This document shows positions 25,006 to 33,484 of a stretch of 64,000 bases of DNA, piece after piece. The translations under genes and the position numbers were made by a program. The DNA is from Nocardioides oceani. GTDB taxonomy: Bacteria; Actinomycetota; Actinomycetes; Propionibacteriales; Nocardioidaceae. Position 1 is the first letter of the stretch. Each line of letters begins with the position of its first letter. The stretch is from positions 956,060-1,020,059 of the forward strand of contig NZ_JAUHJQ010000001.1 in NCBI RefSeq assembly GCF_030412965.1. Direction: 5' to 3'. The notes below the pieces were generated by a model. That model saw nothing but the letters and a program-made list of their open reading frames with translations, was not told the origin of the DNA and ran no database searches.

Positions 25006-26633
25006 GCGACCCGACCGTGACCTTCGGGGCCCCCGGGCCCCGCTTCGCCGACGACGCGCACCGCTACCGGCTCGACTCCCGGATCGCCACCGGCGGCATG
25101 GGCGAGGTGTGGCGCGCGAGCGACACGACCCTGGGCCGCGAGGTCGCGGTCAAGCTGCTCAAGGACGAGTACGCCGACGACGCGACGTTCCGCTCCCGGT
25201 TCGAGACCGAGGCCCGCCACGCCGCATCGCTGCACCACCCCGGCGTCGCGGCCGTCTACGACTTCGGCGAGGCCGCGCCGGTCGACGGCTCGGGCGTGCC
25301 GCGGCCCTACCTCGTCATGGAGCTCGTCGACGGCCAGCCGCTCTCCGCGCTGCTGCGCGAGGGCCAGCCGCTCGACCCCGGCGCGGTCCGCCACCTGGTC
25401 GGGCAGGTCGCCGACGCGGTCGGCGCCGCCCACGCCGCCGGCATCGTGCACCGCGACATCAAGCCGGCCAACCTGCTCGTCACGCCGGACCGGACGGTCA
25501 AGATCACCGACTTCGGCATCGCGCGGGCGGCCGACGGCATCGGGATGACCCAGACCGGCCAGGTGATGGGCACGCCGCAGTACCTCTCGCCCGAGCAGGC
25601 CCGCGGCAACCCCGCCACGCCCGCCTCGGACGTCTACGCCCTCGGCGTCGTGGCCTTCGAGATGCTCGCCGGGCGCCGGCCCTTCCAGGCCGACTCGCCG
25701 GTCGCGACCGCGCTGGCCCACCTCAACGACCCCGTGCCGGACCTGCCGGACTCCGTCCCGGCGGACCTGGCCTCCGTGGTGCGCCGCGCGATGGCCAAGG
25801 ACCCCGCCGAGCGGTACGCCGACGCGTCGGTGTTCGCCGCGGCGCTGCGCGACCCCTCCACCGAGGTGCTCGCCCCGCCGAGCCCCGCCGCCGAGGAGCA
25901 GACCGAGGTCCTGTCCCGGACCGCCCTGGTGCCGCCCCTGGCCGCCGAGGGGGCGACGGCCGTCGTCCCGCCCGTGCCTGTCGCCGCCCCGCCCGCCGCG
26001 GCCACCCCCGCCACCGGGACCTCCGCGGTCGCCGAGGAGGACCGCCGCCGGACCGGCCTGGTCATCGGGCTGCTGGTCGCGGCGCTGGTCGTCGCCGGGA
26101 TCGTCGCCGCGATCGCTCTCGCCGGCCGCGGTGACGACGACGACCCCGTCGAGACCCCCACCGCGTCCGCCGGGACGATCACCATCGACGAGTCCGACTA
26201 CCTCGACCGCCCGGTCGACGAGGTCCGCCGCGCCCTGAGCCGCGCCGGCCTGAAGGTCACGACCGAGCCCGTCGCCAACCCCGGCGGCGAGACGCCCGGC
26301 CTGGTCACCTCGGTCGACCCCTCGGGCCGCCTCGACGAGGGCGAGCGGGTGACCGTGCAGTTCTGGGGACCCGAGCCGGTCGAGGAGCCCACCGAGGAGC
26401 CCACGACCGAGGCCCCCACCGAGGAGCCGACCACCGAGGCCCCCACCGAGGAGCCGACCACCGAGGCGCCGTCGCCGGAGCCGACGTTCTCCGAGGAGCC
26501 GAGCGAGGAGCCCGCCACGTCCGCGCCGCCGACCCCCACGGCCCCGACCACCCCCGCGCAGGCCAGCACCGCCCCCGCCTCCCCGGCGCAGGCGACGGTC
26601 GCGCCGACGCCCGCCAGCGGGGCCACCCCGTGA
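25002..26633 (+). CDS. pknA: Transmembrane Ser/Thr protein kinase PknA-like, one PASTA-like domain
   Basis: A 543-residue protein. The kinase domain (about residues 14-280) has the Gly-rich loop IATGGMGEVWRAS, VAVKLLKDEY (Lys), HRDIKPANLLV (catalytic loop), ITDFGIARAAD (DFG) and GTPQYLSPEQARGN (activation end). A linker, one membrane helix (LVIGLLVAALVVAGIVAAIA, about 350) and an extracytoplasmic part follow: one PASTA-like unit (PVDEVRRALSRAGLKVTTEP) then an acidic Thr/Pro/Glu repeat tail (EEPTTEAPT). Canonical mycobacterial PknA lacks PASTA, so this external sensor is a departure. Overlaps pbpA and pknB by 4 bp each. Confidence 0.93.
   Translation: MSDPTVTFGAPGPRFADDAHRYRLDSRIATGGMGEVWRASDTTLGREVAVKLLKDEYADDATFRSRFETEARHAASLHHPGVAAVYDFGEAAPVDGSGVPRPYLVMELVDGQPLSALLREGQPLDPGAVRHLVGQVADAVGAAHAAGIVHRDIKPANLLVTPDRTVKITDFGIARAADGIGMTQTGQVMGTPQYLSPEQARGNPATPASDVYALGVVAFEMLAGRRPFQADSPVATALAHLNDPVPDLPDSVPADLASVVRRAMAKDPAERYADASVFAAALRDPSTEVLAPPSPAAEEQTEVLSRTALVPPLAAEGATAVVPPVPVAAPPAAATPATGTSAVAEEDRRRTGLVIGLLVAALVVAGIVAAIALAGRGDDDDPVETPTASAGTITIDESDYLDRPVDEVRRALSRAGLKVTTEPVANPGGETPGLVTSVDPSGRLDEGERVTVQFWGPEPVEEPTEEPTTEAPTEEPTTEAPTEEPTTEAPSPEPTFSEEPSEEPATSAPPTPTAPTTPAQASTAPASPAQATVAPTPASGATP
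26387..26470 (+). repeat. Short tandem repeats in the pknA tail
   Basis: A roughly 27-bp unit encoding EEPTTEAPT is repeated about three times in frame (GAGGAGCCGACCACCGAGG within each unit). It makes a negatively charged Thr/Pro/Glu spacer in the extracytoplasmic tail. Repeats like this can change copy number by slippage without breaking the frame. Confidence 0.6.
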
Positions 26634-28396
26634 CCGGCCCGGTGGTCGGCGGGCGCTACGAGCTCGGCGAGCTCCTCGGGCGCGGGGGGATGGCGGAGGT
26701 CCGCAAGGGCACCGACACCCGGCTGGGCCGGGTCGTCGCGGTCAAGCGGCTGCGCACCGACCTCGCCAGCGACGCGACGTTCCAGGCGCGGTTCCGCCGC
26801 GAGGCGCAGTCGTCGGCCTCGCTGAACCACCCCGCGATCGTCGCGGTCTACGACACCGGCGAGGAGACCGCCACCGACGGCAGCGGCGTCGCCCAGCCCT
26901 ACATCGTCATGGAGCACGTCGCCGGGCGCACGCTGCGCGACATCCTCCGTGAGGGCCGCAAGATCCTCCCCGAGCGGGCCCTGGAGATCACCAGCGGCGT
27001 GCTGTCGGCGCTGGACTACAGCCACCGCGCCGGGATCATCCACCGCGACATCAAGCCCGGCAACGTCATGCTCACGCCCTCGGGCGACGTCAAGGTGATG
27101 GACTTCGGGATCGCCCGCGCGATCAGCGACGCCTCCTCGACGATGACCCAGACCGCGGCGGTCGTCGGCACCGCGCAGTACCTCTCCCCCGAGCAGGCGC
27201 GCGGCGAGACCGTGGACTCCCGCTCCGACGTCTACTCCGCCGGCTGCCTGCTCTACGAGCTCCTCACCGGGCGGCCGCCGTTCGTCGGCGACAGCCCCGT
27301 AGCGGTGGCCTACCAGCACGTCCGCGAGCCGGCCCGGCCGCCGTCGGACCACGACCAGGACCTCCCGCCCGAGGTCGACGCGATCGTGATGAAGTCGCTC
27401 GCCAAGCGGGTCGAGGACCGGTACCAGTCCGCCGCCGCCATGCGCAGCGACATCGAGCGCTACCTCGCCGGTCGACCGGTCCAGGCCGTCGCGCCGCCCG
27501 CTCCGCCGCCGACCACCGTGGTCGCCGCGCCGGTCGCCACTGCGGCGCCCACGACCGCCGTACGTCCCCCCCTGCCGGCCGCCGGCGACGACCGCCCCGG
27601 TCGTCGTACCGGGCTGCTGGCCTTCCTCGTCCTGCTCGTGCTCGCGCTCGTGGTCGCCGGCGCCCTGCTGCTGCCGCGGCTCTTCGAGTCCCCGCCCGAG
27701 CAGGTGCAGGTCCCGAACCTCATCCGGCTGGGCGACGACCAGGCACGCGCCGCGATCCGCGAGGCGGGGCTCAGCGTCGGCGACGTCTCCTTCGCCGAGA
27801 ACGAGGCGATCCCCGCCGGCAAGGTCGCCGAGCAGCAGCCGAACCGTGACCAGTACGTCGAGCCCGGCACCGCCGTCGACATCGTGGTCTCCCTCGGCGA
27901 GCCGCAGGTCACCGTCCCGTCGGTGGTCGGCCTGACCCGTGCCGACGCGGCCGCGCAGCTGCGCTCGGCCGGGCTGCGGACCAACCAGGAGGAGACGGAG
28001 TCCGACGAGCCGGCGGGCGAGGTCGTCGCCCAGGAGCCCGCGGCCGGGCAGGAGGTCGCCGAGGGCGCGATGGTCACCATCGCCTACTCCGACGGTCCCG
28101 AGGAGGTGCCCGACGTGGTGGGCCGCCGCCAGCCGGAGGCCGAGCGGATCATCACCGATGCCCGGTTCCGCGTCTCGGTCGTCCGCTCCTCCGACACCAC
28201 CGAGCCGGCCGGCACCGTGATCCAGCAGAGCCCCAGCGCCGGCGAGACCCTGCCCGAGGGCTCGACGATCACGATCGTCGTCTCCAGCTACGAGCCCACC
28301 GAGGAGCCCTCGCCCTCGGACTCCCCCTCACCCTCCGACCCCGGCCTGCCCACGGAGCTGCCCTCGGCCACCCCCTCCCGCGAGGGCCGTCGCTGA
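26630..28396 (+). CDS. pknB: Transmembrane Ser/Thr protein kinase PknB with PASTA repeats
   Basis: A 588-residue protein from GTG 26630. Kinase domain: LLGRGGMAEVRKGTD, VAVKRLRTDL, HRDIKPGNVMLT, VMDFGIARAIS and GTAQYLSPEQARGE, with the TMTQTAAVVGT activation-loop threonines that are autophosphorylated. A membrane helix ([20 protein letters not shown], near 330) leads to three tandem PASTA domains (VQVPNLIRLGDDQARAAIRE, VTVPSVVGLTRADAAAQLRS, EEVPDVVGRRQPEAERIITD) and a Ser/Pro tail. PASTA domains sense peptidoglycan fragments at growth sites. Mycobacterial PknB has four. Last gene of the operon. Confidence 0.95.
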   Translation: MTGPVVGGRYELGELLGRGGMAEVRKGTDTRLGRVVAVKRLRTDLASDATFQARFRREAQSSASLNHPAIVAVYDTGEETATDGSGVAQPYIVMEHVAGRTLRDILREGRKILPERALEITSGVLSALDYSHRAGIIHRDIKPGNVMLTPSGDVKVMDFGIARAISDASSTMTQTAAVVGTAQYLSPEQARGETVDSRSDVYSAGCLLYELLTGRPPFVGDSPVAVAYQHVREPARPPSDHDQDLPPEVDAIVMKSLAKRVEDRYQSAAAMRSDIERYLAGRPVQAVAPPAPPPTTVVAAPVATAAPTTAVRPPLPAAGDDRPGRRTGLLAFLVLLVLALVVAGALLLPRLFESPPEQVQVPNLIRLGDDQARAAIREAGLSVGDVSFAENEAIPAGKVAEQQPNRDQYVEPGTAVDIVVSLGEPQVTVPSVVGLTRADAAAQLRSAGLRTNQEETESDEPAGEVVAQEPAAGQEVAEGAMVTIAYSDGPEEVPDVVGRRQPEAERIITDARFRVSVVRSSDTTEPAGTVIQQSPSAGETLPEGSTITIVVSSYEPTEEPSPSDSPSPSDPGLPTELPSATPSREGRR

Positions 28397-28420
28397 CGTG
28401 CCGCCCGTGCGGTCCGTGCC

Positions 28421-29221
28421 TCAGTCGAGCGGCTCGGCGTAGGACATGGTGAGGACGCCCTCGTACGCCGGGGCGACGACGTCGTCCTCGACGTCGAGCT
28501 CCCAGCCGACGGCGCCGCGGGCGACGGCGTCGAGGTACGCCGCCACGTAGTCGTCCCCGCCGATGCTGGCCTGCAGACCACCGGGGTCGCCGACCGCCTC
28601 GATCACGTAGGGCTGGGGGTAGGGCACCCCGTGCAGCGTGACCGCGTTGCCCTCGCACTTGATGCCGGTGGTCGTGATGACCCGCTGGCCGGCGATGGTC
28701 ACCGCCGTCGCACCGCCGCGCCACAGCGCGTTCACGACGGCCTGGATGTCCTGCTGGTGGACGAGGAACTCGTTGATGTCGGCGTCCGCGGGCTGGGCGT
28801 CGACCACCTCGGCGGGCGCGTCGGAGAGCGTGATGCGCACGCCGGCGCCGCGGCGCGGCGCGAGACCGGCCGGGTCGCGGAGCTCGTCGGCCTGGCGGCG
28901 CCACTTGGTCACGCCGACGTCGGAGACGGTGCCGGCGAGCCGGTCGACCTCCGCGTCGAGGTCCGAGGCGCGCTCGGCCAGCGCGTCGTACTGGTCGGCC
29001 TCGGCCTCCACCAGCGAGGCCAGGTCGGTGTAGCGGCCCGGTCGCAGGTCGGTCCCCGCGCTGTTCTCGGCGCTCGTGACGAACAGCGCGCCGCTGAGCA
29101 CGACCATGACGGGCGTGCCGATGCGCCAGCCGAGGGTTGCTCGACCGCGGGGCCGGCGCAGCCGGTCGGCCCAGCGACGCGGCGGGTGCTCCTCGGGCCG
29201 AGCGTGGGAACCGGACGTCAC
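28421..29221 (-). CDS. DUF881 family protein
   Basis: A 266-residue protein. I use GTG 29221 (VTSGSHARPEEHPP); the longer open frame is antisense to crgA. An Arg-rich N-terminus and membrane helix (TPVMVVLSGALFVTSAENSA, residues about 35-55) precede a coiled coil (EADQYDALAERASDLDAEVD) and the DUF881 domain with VRITLSDAP, DINEFLVHQQDIQAVVNALW and GAEAVTIAGQR-like GGATAVTIAGQRVITTTGIK. DUF881 genes always neighbour crgA and pknB in Actinobacteria; the function is unknown but probably tied to division. A TACCTTA box just ahead of the GTG suggests leaderless translation (inference). It is convergent with pknB. Confidence 0.88.
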   Translation of the reverse strand: MTSGSHARPEEHPPRRWADRLRRPRGRATLGWRIGTPVMVVLSGALFVTSAENSAGTDLRPGRYTDLASLVEAEADQYDALAERASDLDAEVDRLAGTVSDVGVTKWRRQADELRDPAGLAPRRGAGVRITLSDAPAEVVDAQPADADINEFLVHQQDIQAVVNALWRGGATAVTIAGQRVITTTGIKCEGNAVTLHGVPYPQPYVIEAVGDPGGLQASIGGDDYVAAYLDAVARGAVGWELDVEDDVVAPAYEGVLTMSYAEPLD

Positions 29222-29302
29222 GACGACTAAGGTAGCCCGCGTCCGCGGCGCCCGGCTGCGGCGAGCCCAGGAACCACCCAGCACCAGCACCAGGAGAGCC
29301 CC

Positions 29303-29758
29303 GTGGCCAAGCAGAAGACCGAGCGCGACCCCCTCGCCCCCGTGCGGGGCCCGATCCTCTCGGTGCGCTCCGTGCTCGCGCTGGTCCTGGCGGTGGTCGG
29401 CATCGCGTGGATGGTCTACTACTACGCCTCGGTCCGCCCCGACCCGGCCACCGGCGAGGCGGGCAGCCCGGCGTTCATGGCCGACCTCGGCGACTGGAAC
29501 TACCTCATCGGCTTCGGCCTGCTGTTCCTCGGCCTGATCGTCGCTGCGCACCCCTCCACCCCGCTCGGCCGTGGCCGCGGCGTGGTCGTCGGGATGCTCG
29601 GCTGCTTCCTGATCGGCCTGCTGTGGATCTGCACCTTCTACGTCTTCAGCGACGACCTGACCGACCTGTGGGTCTTCAACGACCTCGGCCAGCTGAACCT
29701 CGTGGTCGGCATCGCGTTCATGGCCGTGGGGTTCACCTACGCCACCCGCTGGGAGTGA
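29303..29758 (+). CDS. crgA: CrgA-family cell division protein, extended form
   Basis: A 151-residue protein from GTG 29303 with AGGAG upstream. The first half is CrgA (charged start MAKQKTERDPLAPV, then two helices VLALVLAVVGIAWMVYYYAS and WNYLIGFGLLFLGLIVAA). CrgA proteins are usually 80-95 residues with two helices. Here a second pair follows (GVVVGMLGCFLIGLLWICTF, QLNLVVGIAFMAVGFTYATR), making four. CrgA recruits PBPs and FtsI/CwsA partners at the septum. The extra half looks like an internal duplication or fusion. Divergent from the DUF881 gene. Confidence 0.8.
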   Translation: MAKQKTERDPLAPVRGPILSVRSVLALVLAVVGIAWMVYYYASVRPDPATGEAGSPAFMADLGDWNYLIGFGLLFLGLIVAAHPSTPLGRGRGVVVGMLGCFLIGLLWICTFYVFSDDLTDLWVFNDLGQLNLVVGIAFMAVGFTYATRWE

Positions 29759-29800
29759 GCACTCCCACCCGCCGGGCCGCCTGGAGGCGGCCACAGCATC

Positions 29801-29838
29801 CCGACCGCCGGTCGGCCTCCGGGCCGGCCGGCGGTCGG
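29801..29838. terminator. GC-rich hairpin after crgA
   Basis: CCGACCGCCGG (29801-29811) and CCGGCGGTCGG (29828-29838) are perfect 11-bp arms around 16 bases, 43 bp after the crgA stop, between convergent genes. No clear U-run follows (CATTTG), common for actinobacterial terminators. It could end transcription from crgA, and from the rhomboid gene in the other direction. Confidence 0.5.
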
Positions 29839-29841
29839 CAT

Positions 29842-29919
29842 TTGTCCACACCGGTGGATGAACCTGTGCAGAACTACACGCATGTCATTCTGCACAGGAT
29901 GCTCCACAGCTGTGGACAG
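29842..29919. other. Cluster of DnaA-box-like sites and palindromes
   Basis: TTGTCCACA at 29842-29850 matches the actinobacterial DnaA-box consensus exactly. TGTGGACAG at 29911-29919 is an inverted box with one mismatch. Between them lies a perfect 10-bp inverted repeat, CTGTGCAGAA (29864-29873) and TTCTGCACAG (29888-29897), and CCACAGCTGTGG at 29904-29915 is a perfect palindrome overlapping the second box. The region is intergenic between convergent crgA and rhomboid genes. A DnaA-binding or other protein-binding locus is possible. Confidence 0.4.
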
Positions 29920-30007
29920 CAGGCACGCCCGGGACCCCGCTGCGGGACCCGGGATGGGGTCGCCGCGACGGGGTCCTGCGGACCGGGCGCGGGCGCGGGT
30001 CGGACCG

Positions 30008-30934
30008 TCAGGCCAGGACGAGCGCGCGCGCGGCGATGGCGCCCAGCACGACGAGCGCCACCAGCGCCAGGCCGGCCACCTGGACCGTCGTGCGCCGAGG
30101 CCCGCGGGGGGCGTGGACCAGGGCGAGCGCGACGAGCAGGCCGCCGGCGAACCCGCCGAGGTGGCCCTGCCAGGAGATGCCCGGCACGGCGAAGGTCAGC
30201 ACCACGTTGACCGCGATCAACGCGCCGAGCTGGCGCACGTCGCCGCCGACCTTGCGGGCGAGGACGAACAGCGCGGCGAAGAGGCCGTAGACGGCCCCCG
30301 AGGCGCCGAGGGTGGCCTGGTACTCGCCGCCGAACCACAGCACGACGGCCGAGCCGGCGAGCAGCGAGAGGAAGTAGAGCGCGAGGAAGCGCCACCGGCC
30401 GAGGGCCGCCTCGAGCTGCGGGCCGAGGACGTAGAGCGCGAACATGTTGAACGCGATGTGCAGCACGGCCTGGTGGGTGAAGCCCGAGGTCAGGACCTGC
30501 CAGACCGCGCCGTCGGAGACGCCGGGCAGCCAGGTCCCGCCGACCTGGCAGACCGCGCGCGGGACGTCGTAGCCCCCGTCGCCGAGGACGCACAGCGCCC
30601 GGGGCCGCAGCGCCAGCAGGTCGACGAGCCGGCTGGCGGCGCCGCCGGTGGCCAGGATCGCCACCCAGACGGCGACGTTGACCGCGATGAGCGCGATCGA
30701 GGTGCTGCCCACCCGCGCCGGCAGGCGTCCGCCGTACGCCGTGCGGCCGCTGCGCGTGGTGCGCGCGCCTTCGGCGACGCAGTCGGGGCACTGGAAGCCG
30801 ACGGAGGCGTCCCGCATGCAGTCAGGGCAGATGGGACGGCCGCACCGCTGGCAGCGGATGTGCGACTCCCGGCCGGGGTGCCGGTAGCAGACAGGCACCC
30901 CGGCCTCGGGGGTCGGCGGGTGGGACTCGGTCAC
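30008..30934 (-). CDS. Rhomboid-family intramembrane serine protease
   Basis: A 308-residue protein from GTG 30934. The N-terminus has a B-box-like zinc finger (CYRHPGRESHIRCQRCGRPI, CPDCMRDASVGFQCPDC), as in many actinobacterial rhomboids. Six membrane helices follow, with the catalytic motifs GASGAVYGLFAAL (Ser) and ISWQGHLGGFAGGL (His), and the HIAFNMFALYVLGPQLE element of helix 2. It cleaves transmembrane substrates within the bilayer; substrates unknown. It lies 32 bp downstream of the cyclophilin gene on the same strand, likely as an operon. This is the usual origin-proximal position. Confidence 0.92.
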   Translation of the reverse strand: MTESHPPTPEAGVPVCYRHPGRESHIRCQRCGRPICPDCMRDASVGFQCPDCVAEGARTTRSGRTAYGGRLPARVGSTSIALIAVNVAVWVAILATGGAASRLVDLLALRPRALCVLGDGGYDVPRAVCQVGGTWLPGVSDGAVWQVLTSGFTHQAVLHIAFNMFALYVLGPQLEAALGRWRFLALYFLSLLAGSAVVLWFGGEYQATLGASGAVYGLFAALFVLARKVGGDVRQLGALIAVNVVLTFAVPGISWQGHLGGFAGGLLVALALVHAPRGPRRTTVQVAGLALVALVVLGAIAARALVLA

Positions 30935-30966
30935 CGGAGGGTCGACGAGGGAGGGTCAGCGAGACG

Positions 30967-31473
30967 TCAGCGGAGCTCGACGGTCTCGATGACCACCGGC
31001 TCGACCGGGCGGTCGCCCGGGCCGGTCTTCGTGGTCGCGATCGCGTCGACGACCTCGCGGGAGGCCTGGTCGGCGACCTCGCCGAAGATGGTGTGCTTGA
31101 AGTTCAGGTGCGGCGTGGGGCCGACGGTGATGAAGAACTGCGAGCCGTTGGTCCCGGGGCCGGCGTTGGCCATCGCGAGCAGGTAGGGCTTGTCGAAGAC
31201 CAGCTCGGGGTGCGGCTCGTCCTTGAACGTGTAGCCCGGGCCACCGGTGCCGGTGCCGAGCGGGTCGCCGCCCTGGATCATGAAGCCGTCGATCACCCGG
31301 TGGAAGATCACGCCGTCGTAGAACGGGCCGCTGCGGCCGTTGCCGGCGTCGTAGGACTTCTCGCCGGACGCGAGGCCGACGAAGTTCGCGACCGTCTCGG
31401 GGGCGTGGTTCGGGAAGAGGTTGAGGACGATGTCGCCCCGGTTCGTCTTCAGTACGGCCTGCTGGTCAGCCAT
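30967..31473 (-). CDS. ppiA: Peptidyl-prolyl cis-trans isomerase, cyclophilin type
   Basis: A 168-residue cytoplasmic cyclophilin A homologue. Active-site blocks are present: FHRVIDGFMIQGGDPLGTGT (catalytic Arg and Phe/Met), YLLAMANAGPGTNGSQFFIT (Gln/Phe) and LNFKHTIFGEV (the Leu variant of the Trp position, then His). No signal peptide. The position near gyrA and tRNA-Ala matches mycobacterial ppiA, although here the 17-kb element and several genes intervene. It precedes the rhomboid gene on the same strand. Confidence 0.95.
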   Translation of the reverse strand: MADQQAVLKTNRGDIVLNLFPNHAPETVANFVGLASGEKSYDAGNGRSGPFYDGVIFHRVIDGFMIQGGDPLGTGTGGPGYTFKDEPHPELVFDKPYLLAMANAGPGTNGSQFFITVGPTPHLNFKHTIFGEVADQASREVVDAIATTKTGPGDRPVEPVVIETVELR

Positions 31474-31668
31474 GGATGTCCTTCACGTGTGACGGGCTGG
31501 ATCGGCGCGTCGCGGGTTCCGACCGCGACGCGAGTGGGTACTGCACGGCGTACGGCGGCGATGCGCCGCACCCGTCGATCCTCGCACGCTGCGCCAACCG
31601 GCCTCCCGGGTGGCCCGGCCGTGCGGTGCGTGATCGAACGGCAGGACCGAACGAGAGGAAGTGACGCG

Positions 31669-32415
31669 ATGCGTCTACGCAAGAAGAAGTCCCTCCTCGA
31701 TCAGGCCTCGGACTACGTCGACACCGTGCGCCCCCAGGTGGAGGCCGCCGTCGCCCAGGCCAGGGAGGCGGTCGAGGACTTCGTCGAGACCACCGCACGC
31801 CCCGCGATCGCCGACGCCAAGGTCAAGGCCGGTCCGGCCCTGGCCGACGCCAAGGTGAAGGCCGCCGCGAGCATCGCGGAGGCCCGGGAGAAGGCCGCGC
31901 CCGTCATCGCCGACGCGCGCGAGAAGGCCGGGCCCGCCCTGGCCGACGCCAAGGCCAAGGCCGTCCCGATCGTCGCCGCCGGTGCCGCCGCGGCCGGTGA
32001 GAAGGCCGCCGCCGTGCGGACCGCCGCCGAGGGCAAGGTCGCCCAGCTCAAGGGCGAGCCGCCGAAGAAGAAGGGCGGCACCCTGAAGAAGGTGCTGCTC
32101 GTCGCCGGGCTCGCCGGCGTCGTCGGCGTGGTCGCCAAGCGGCTCCAGGGCGGCAGCACCAGCGACAACTGGCAGTCCTCCTACGTGCCGAGCCCGCCGC
32201 CGAGCGCCAGCACGACCACGAGCACCACGACCACGACGGCCGCCGCGCCGGTCGGCACCGCCACGTCCAGCACCCCGCTGGCCGACGAGGTCGCCGACGA
32301 CATCGGCGGGGCCTCCCCCGACGAGGCGATCGCCGACGCCACCGAGGTGCCGCACCCGGTCACCACGCCGGACGACCCGGCCGAGGTCACCGACGTCGAC
32401 GGCCAGCAGCAGTAG
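31669..32415 (+). CDS. Ala/Lys-rich helical repeat protein with one membrane segment
   Basis: A 248-residue protein from ATG 31669 with GAGAGGAAG upstream. Residues about 20-125 are degenerate 11-residue amphipathic repeats (VKAGPALADAKVKAAASIAE, AREKAAPVIADAREKAGPAL), resembling LEA-like or apolipoprotein-like helices. A basic patch (KKKGGTLKKV) and a hydrophobic helix (VLLVAGLAGVVGVVAKRL, about 143-160) follow, then a Ser/Thr/Pro-rich tail and an acidic end. I know similar Nocardioidaceae proteins only as hypothetical. It may bind membranes or nucleoid; divergent from ppiA. Function not assigned. Confidence 0.75.
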   Translation: MRLRKKKSLLDQASDYVDTVRPQVEAAVAQAREAVEDFVETTARPAIADAKVKAGPALADAKVKAAASIAEAREKAAPVIADAREKAGPALADAKAKAVPIVAAGAAAAGEKAAAVRTAAEGKVAQLKGEPPKKKGGTLKKVLLVAGLAGVVGVVAKRLQGGSTSDNWQSSYVPSPPPSASTTTSTTTTTAAAPVGTATSSTPLADEVADDIGGASPDEAIADATEVPHPVTTPDDPAEVTDVDGQQQ

Positions 32416-32439
32416 TCCGAGCAGCCGCAGGACCAGGTG

Positions 32440-33459
32440 TCACCGGGACCGGCCGGAGGGGAGATCCTCCGGCCGGTTCTCTGCCACCCAGGCGTCGATC
32501 GCCTCCCACCAGCCGTAGAGCCAGTCGATCCGCTCCTCGCGCCCGGCGGGGATCTCCTCGCGCGGCACCTGCCACCAGCGCATGGTGATCCGCTTGTCCA
32601 TGGGCAGCGCCCGCCACACGTCGGCGACGCCCTGGAGGTGGTCCAGGCCCGTGTGCGCGACCAGCACGACGTCCGCCTCGGGGGCCGCGTCGAGCGCCGC
32701 CAGCAGCCCGCCCGGCTTGGGCGCCAGCACGTGCGTCATCCGCTCGGCCCGGTCGGCCATCGCGTGCAGGCCGAGCCGCCGCAGCCGCTCGATGGCCCGG
32801 GTGCGCCGCTGCGGGGTGAAGTTCCCGCCCTCGGGAAAGATCACGAACGCGTCGTTCTCGTCCAGGCCGGTGGCGAGCGCGGAGATCTGCTCGTCGACGT
32901 CGGCGCCGGGTCGCCCGGGGGTCACGAAACGGGCGGGGATCCGCCGCAGCAGGACGTCGATGGCGGGGTCCCACGCCAGGGTGTCCTTGAGGACGACGCG
33001 CGGCTCGCGGCCGTACCAGTGCATGAGCGCGTGGATGAGGGTGAAGGAGTCCCCCGGCCCCGCGTGGCGGCAGCACACGACCAGCGGGACTCCGGGGTGC
33101 GCGTCCGGTGCCGGCCCGTCGGTCGCGATCGTCAGCCGGAGCACCCGCCGGGCCTCGCGGAAGAAGATCCACATCACGCCCTGCACCAGGTCGTAGTGGA
33201 TGCCCTCCCAGTACGCCGTGCGGAGCCGGCGCCCGCAGCCGCTGGCCAGCCACATCCCGAGGAGCACGACGAGCAGCAGCGCCTCCGTGGTCAGGTAGAG
33301 CACCGCGACCCACGCGAGCCGGACCACCCGCAGCCGGCCGGGCACCACCGACGAGAGCAGCGCGGCGCCGACGAGCCACAGCGGCAGCGTGGCCCAGAGC
33401 AGGATGGTGAGCCCCACGACCGCCGGCGCCAGGACGAACCGGCGCAGCGCCCAGGTCAC
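32440..33459 (-). CDS. Acyltransferase-like membrane protein (PlsC fold)
   Basis: About 339 residues from GTG 33459; an alternative ATG at 33525 would overlap the patatin gene by 41 bp. Two N-terminal hydrophobic stretches (VGLTILLWATLPLWLVGAAL, VLYLTTEALLLVVLLGMWLA) precede a PlsC-like domain with CCRHAGPGDSF (the HxxxxD catalytic motif) and AFVIFPEGGNFTPQRR (the FPEG substrate motif). These support 1-acyl-glycerol-3-phosphate O-acyltransferase-type activity at the membrane. It follows the patatin gene by 25 bp on the same strand, so lipid turnover is a plausible shared theme. Confidence 0.8.
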   Translation of the reverse strand: MTWALRRFVLAPAVVGLTILLWATLPLWLVGAALLSSVVPGRLRVVRLAWVAVLYLTTEALLLVVLLGMWLASGCGRRLRTAYWEGIHYDLVQGVMWIFFREARRVLRLTIATDGPAPDAHPGVPLVVCCRHAGPGDSFTLIHALMHWYGREPRVVLKDTLAWDPAIDVLLRRIPARFVTPGRPGADVDEQISALATGLDENDAFVIFPEGGNFTPQRRTRAIERLRRLGLHAMADRAERMTHVLAPKPGGLLAALDAAPEADVVLVAHTGLDHLQGVADVWRALPMDKRITMRWWQVPREEIPAGREERIDWLYGWWEAIDAWVAENRPEDLPSGRSR

Positions 33460-33484
33460 CGGACGACCGGTCGCGACGCCCGGC

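Noticed and set aside
26387..26470. Tandem repeats considered as a CRISPR array
   Set aside because: The units are contiguous without unique spacers and encode in-frame EEPTTEAPT repeats in pknA. No CRISPR-like array or cas gene was seen anywhere in the window.
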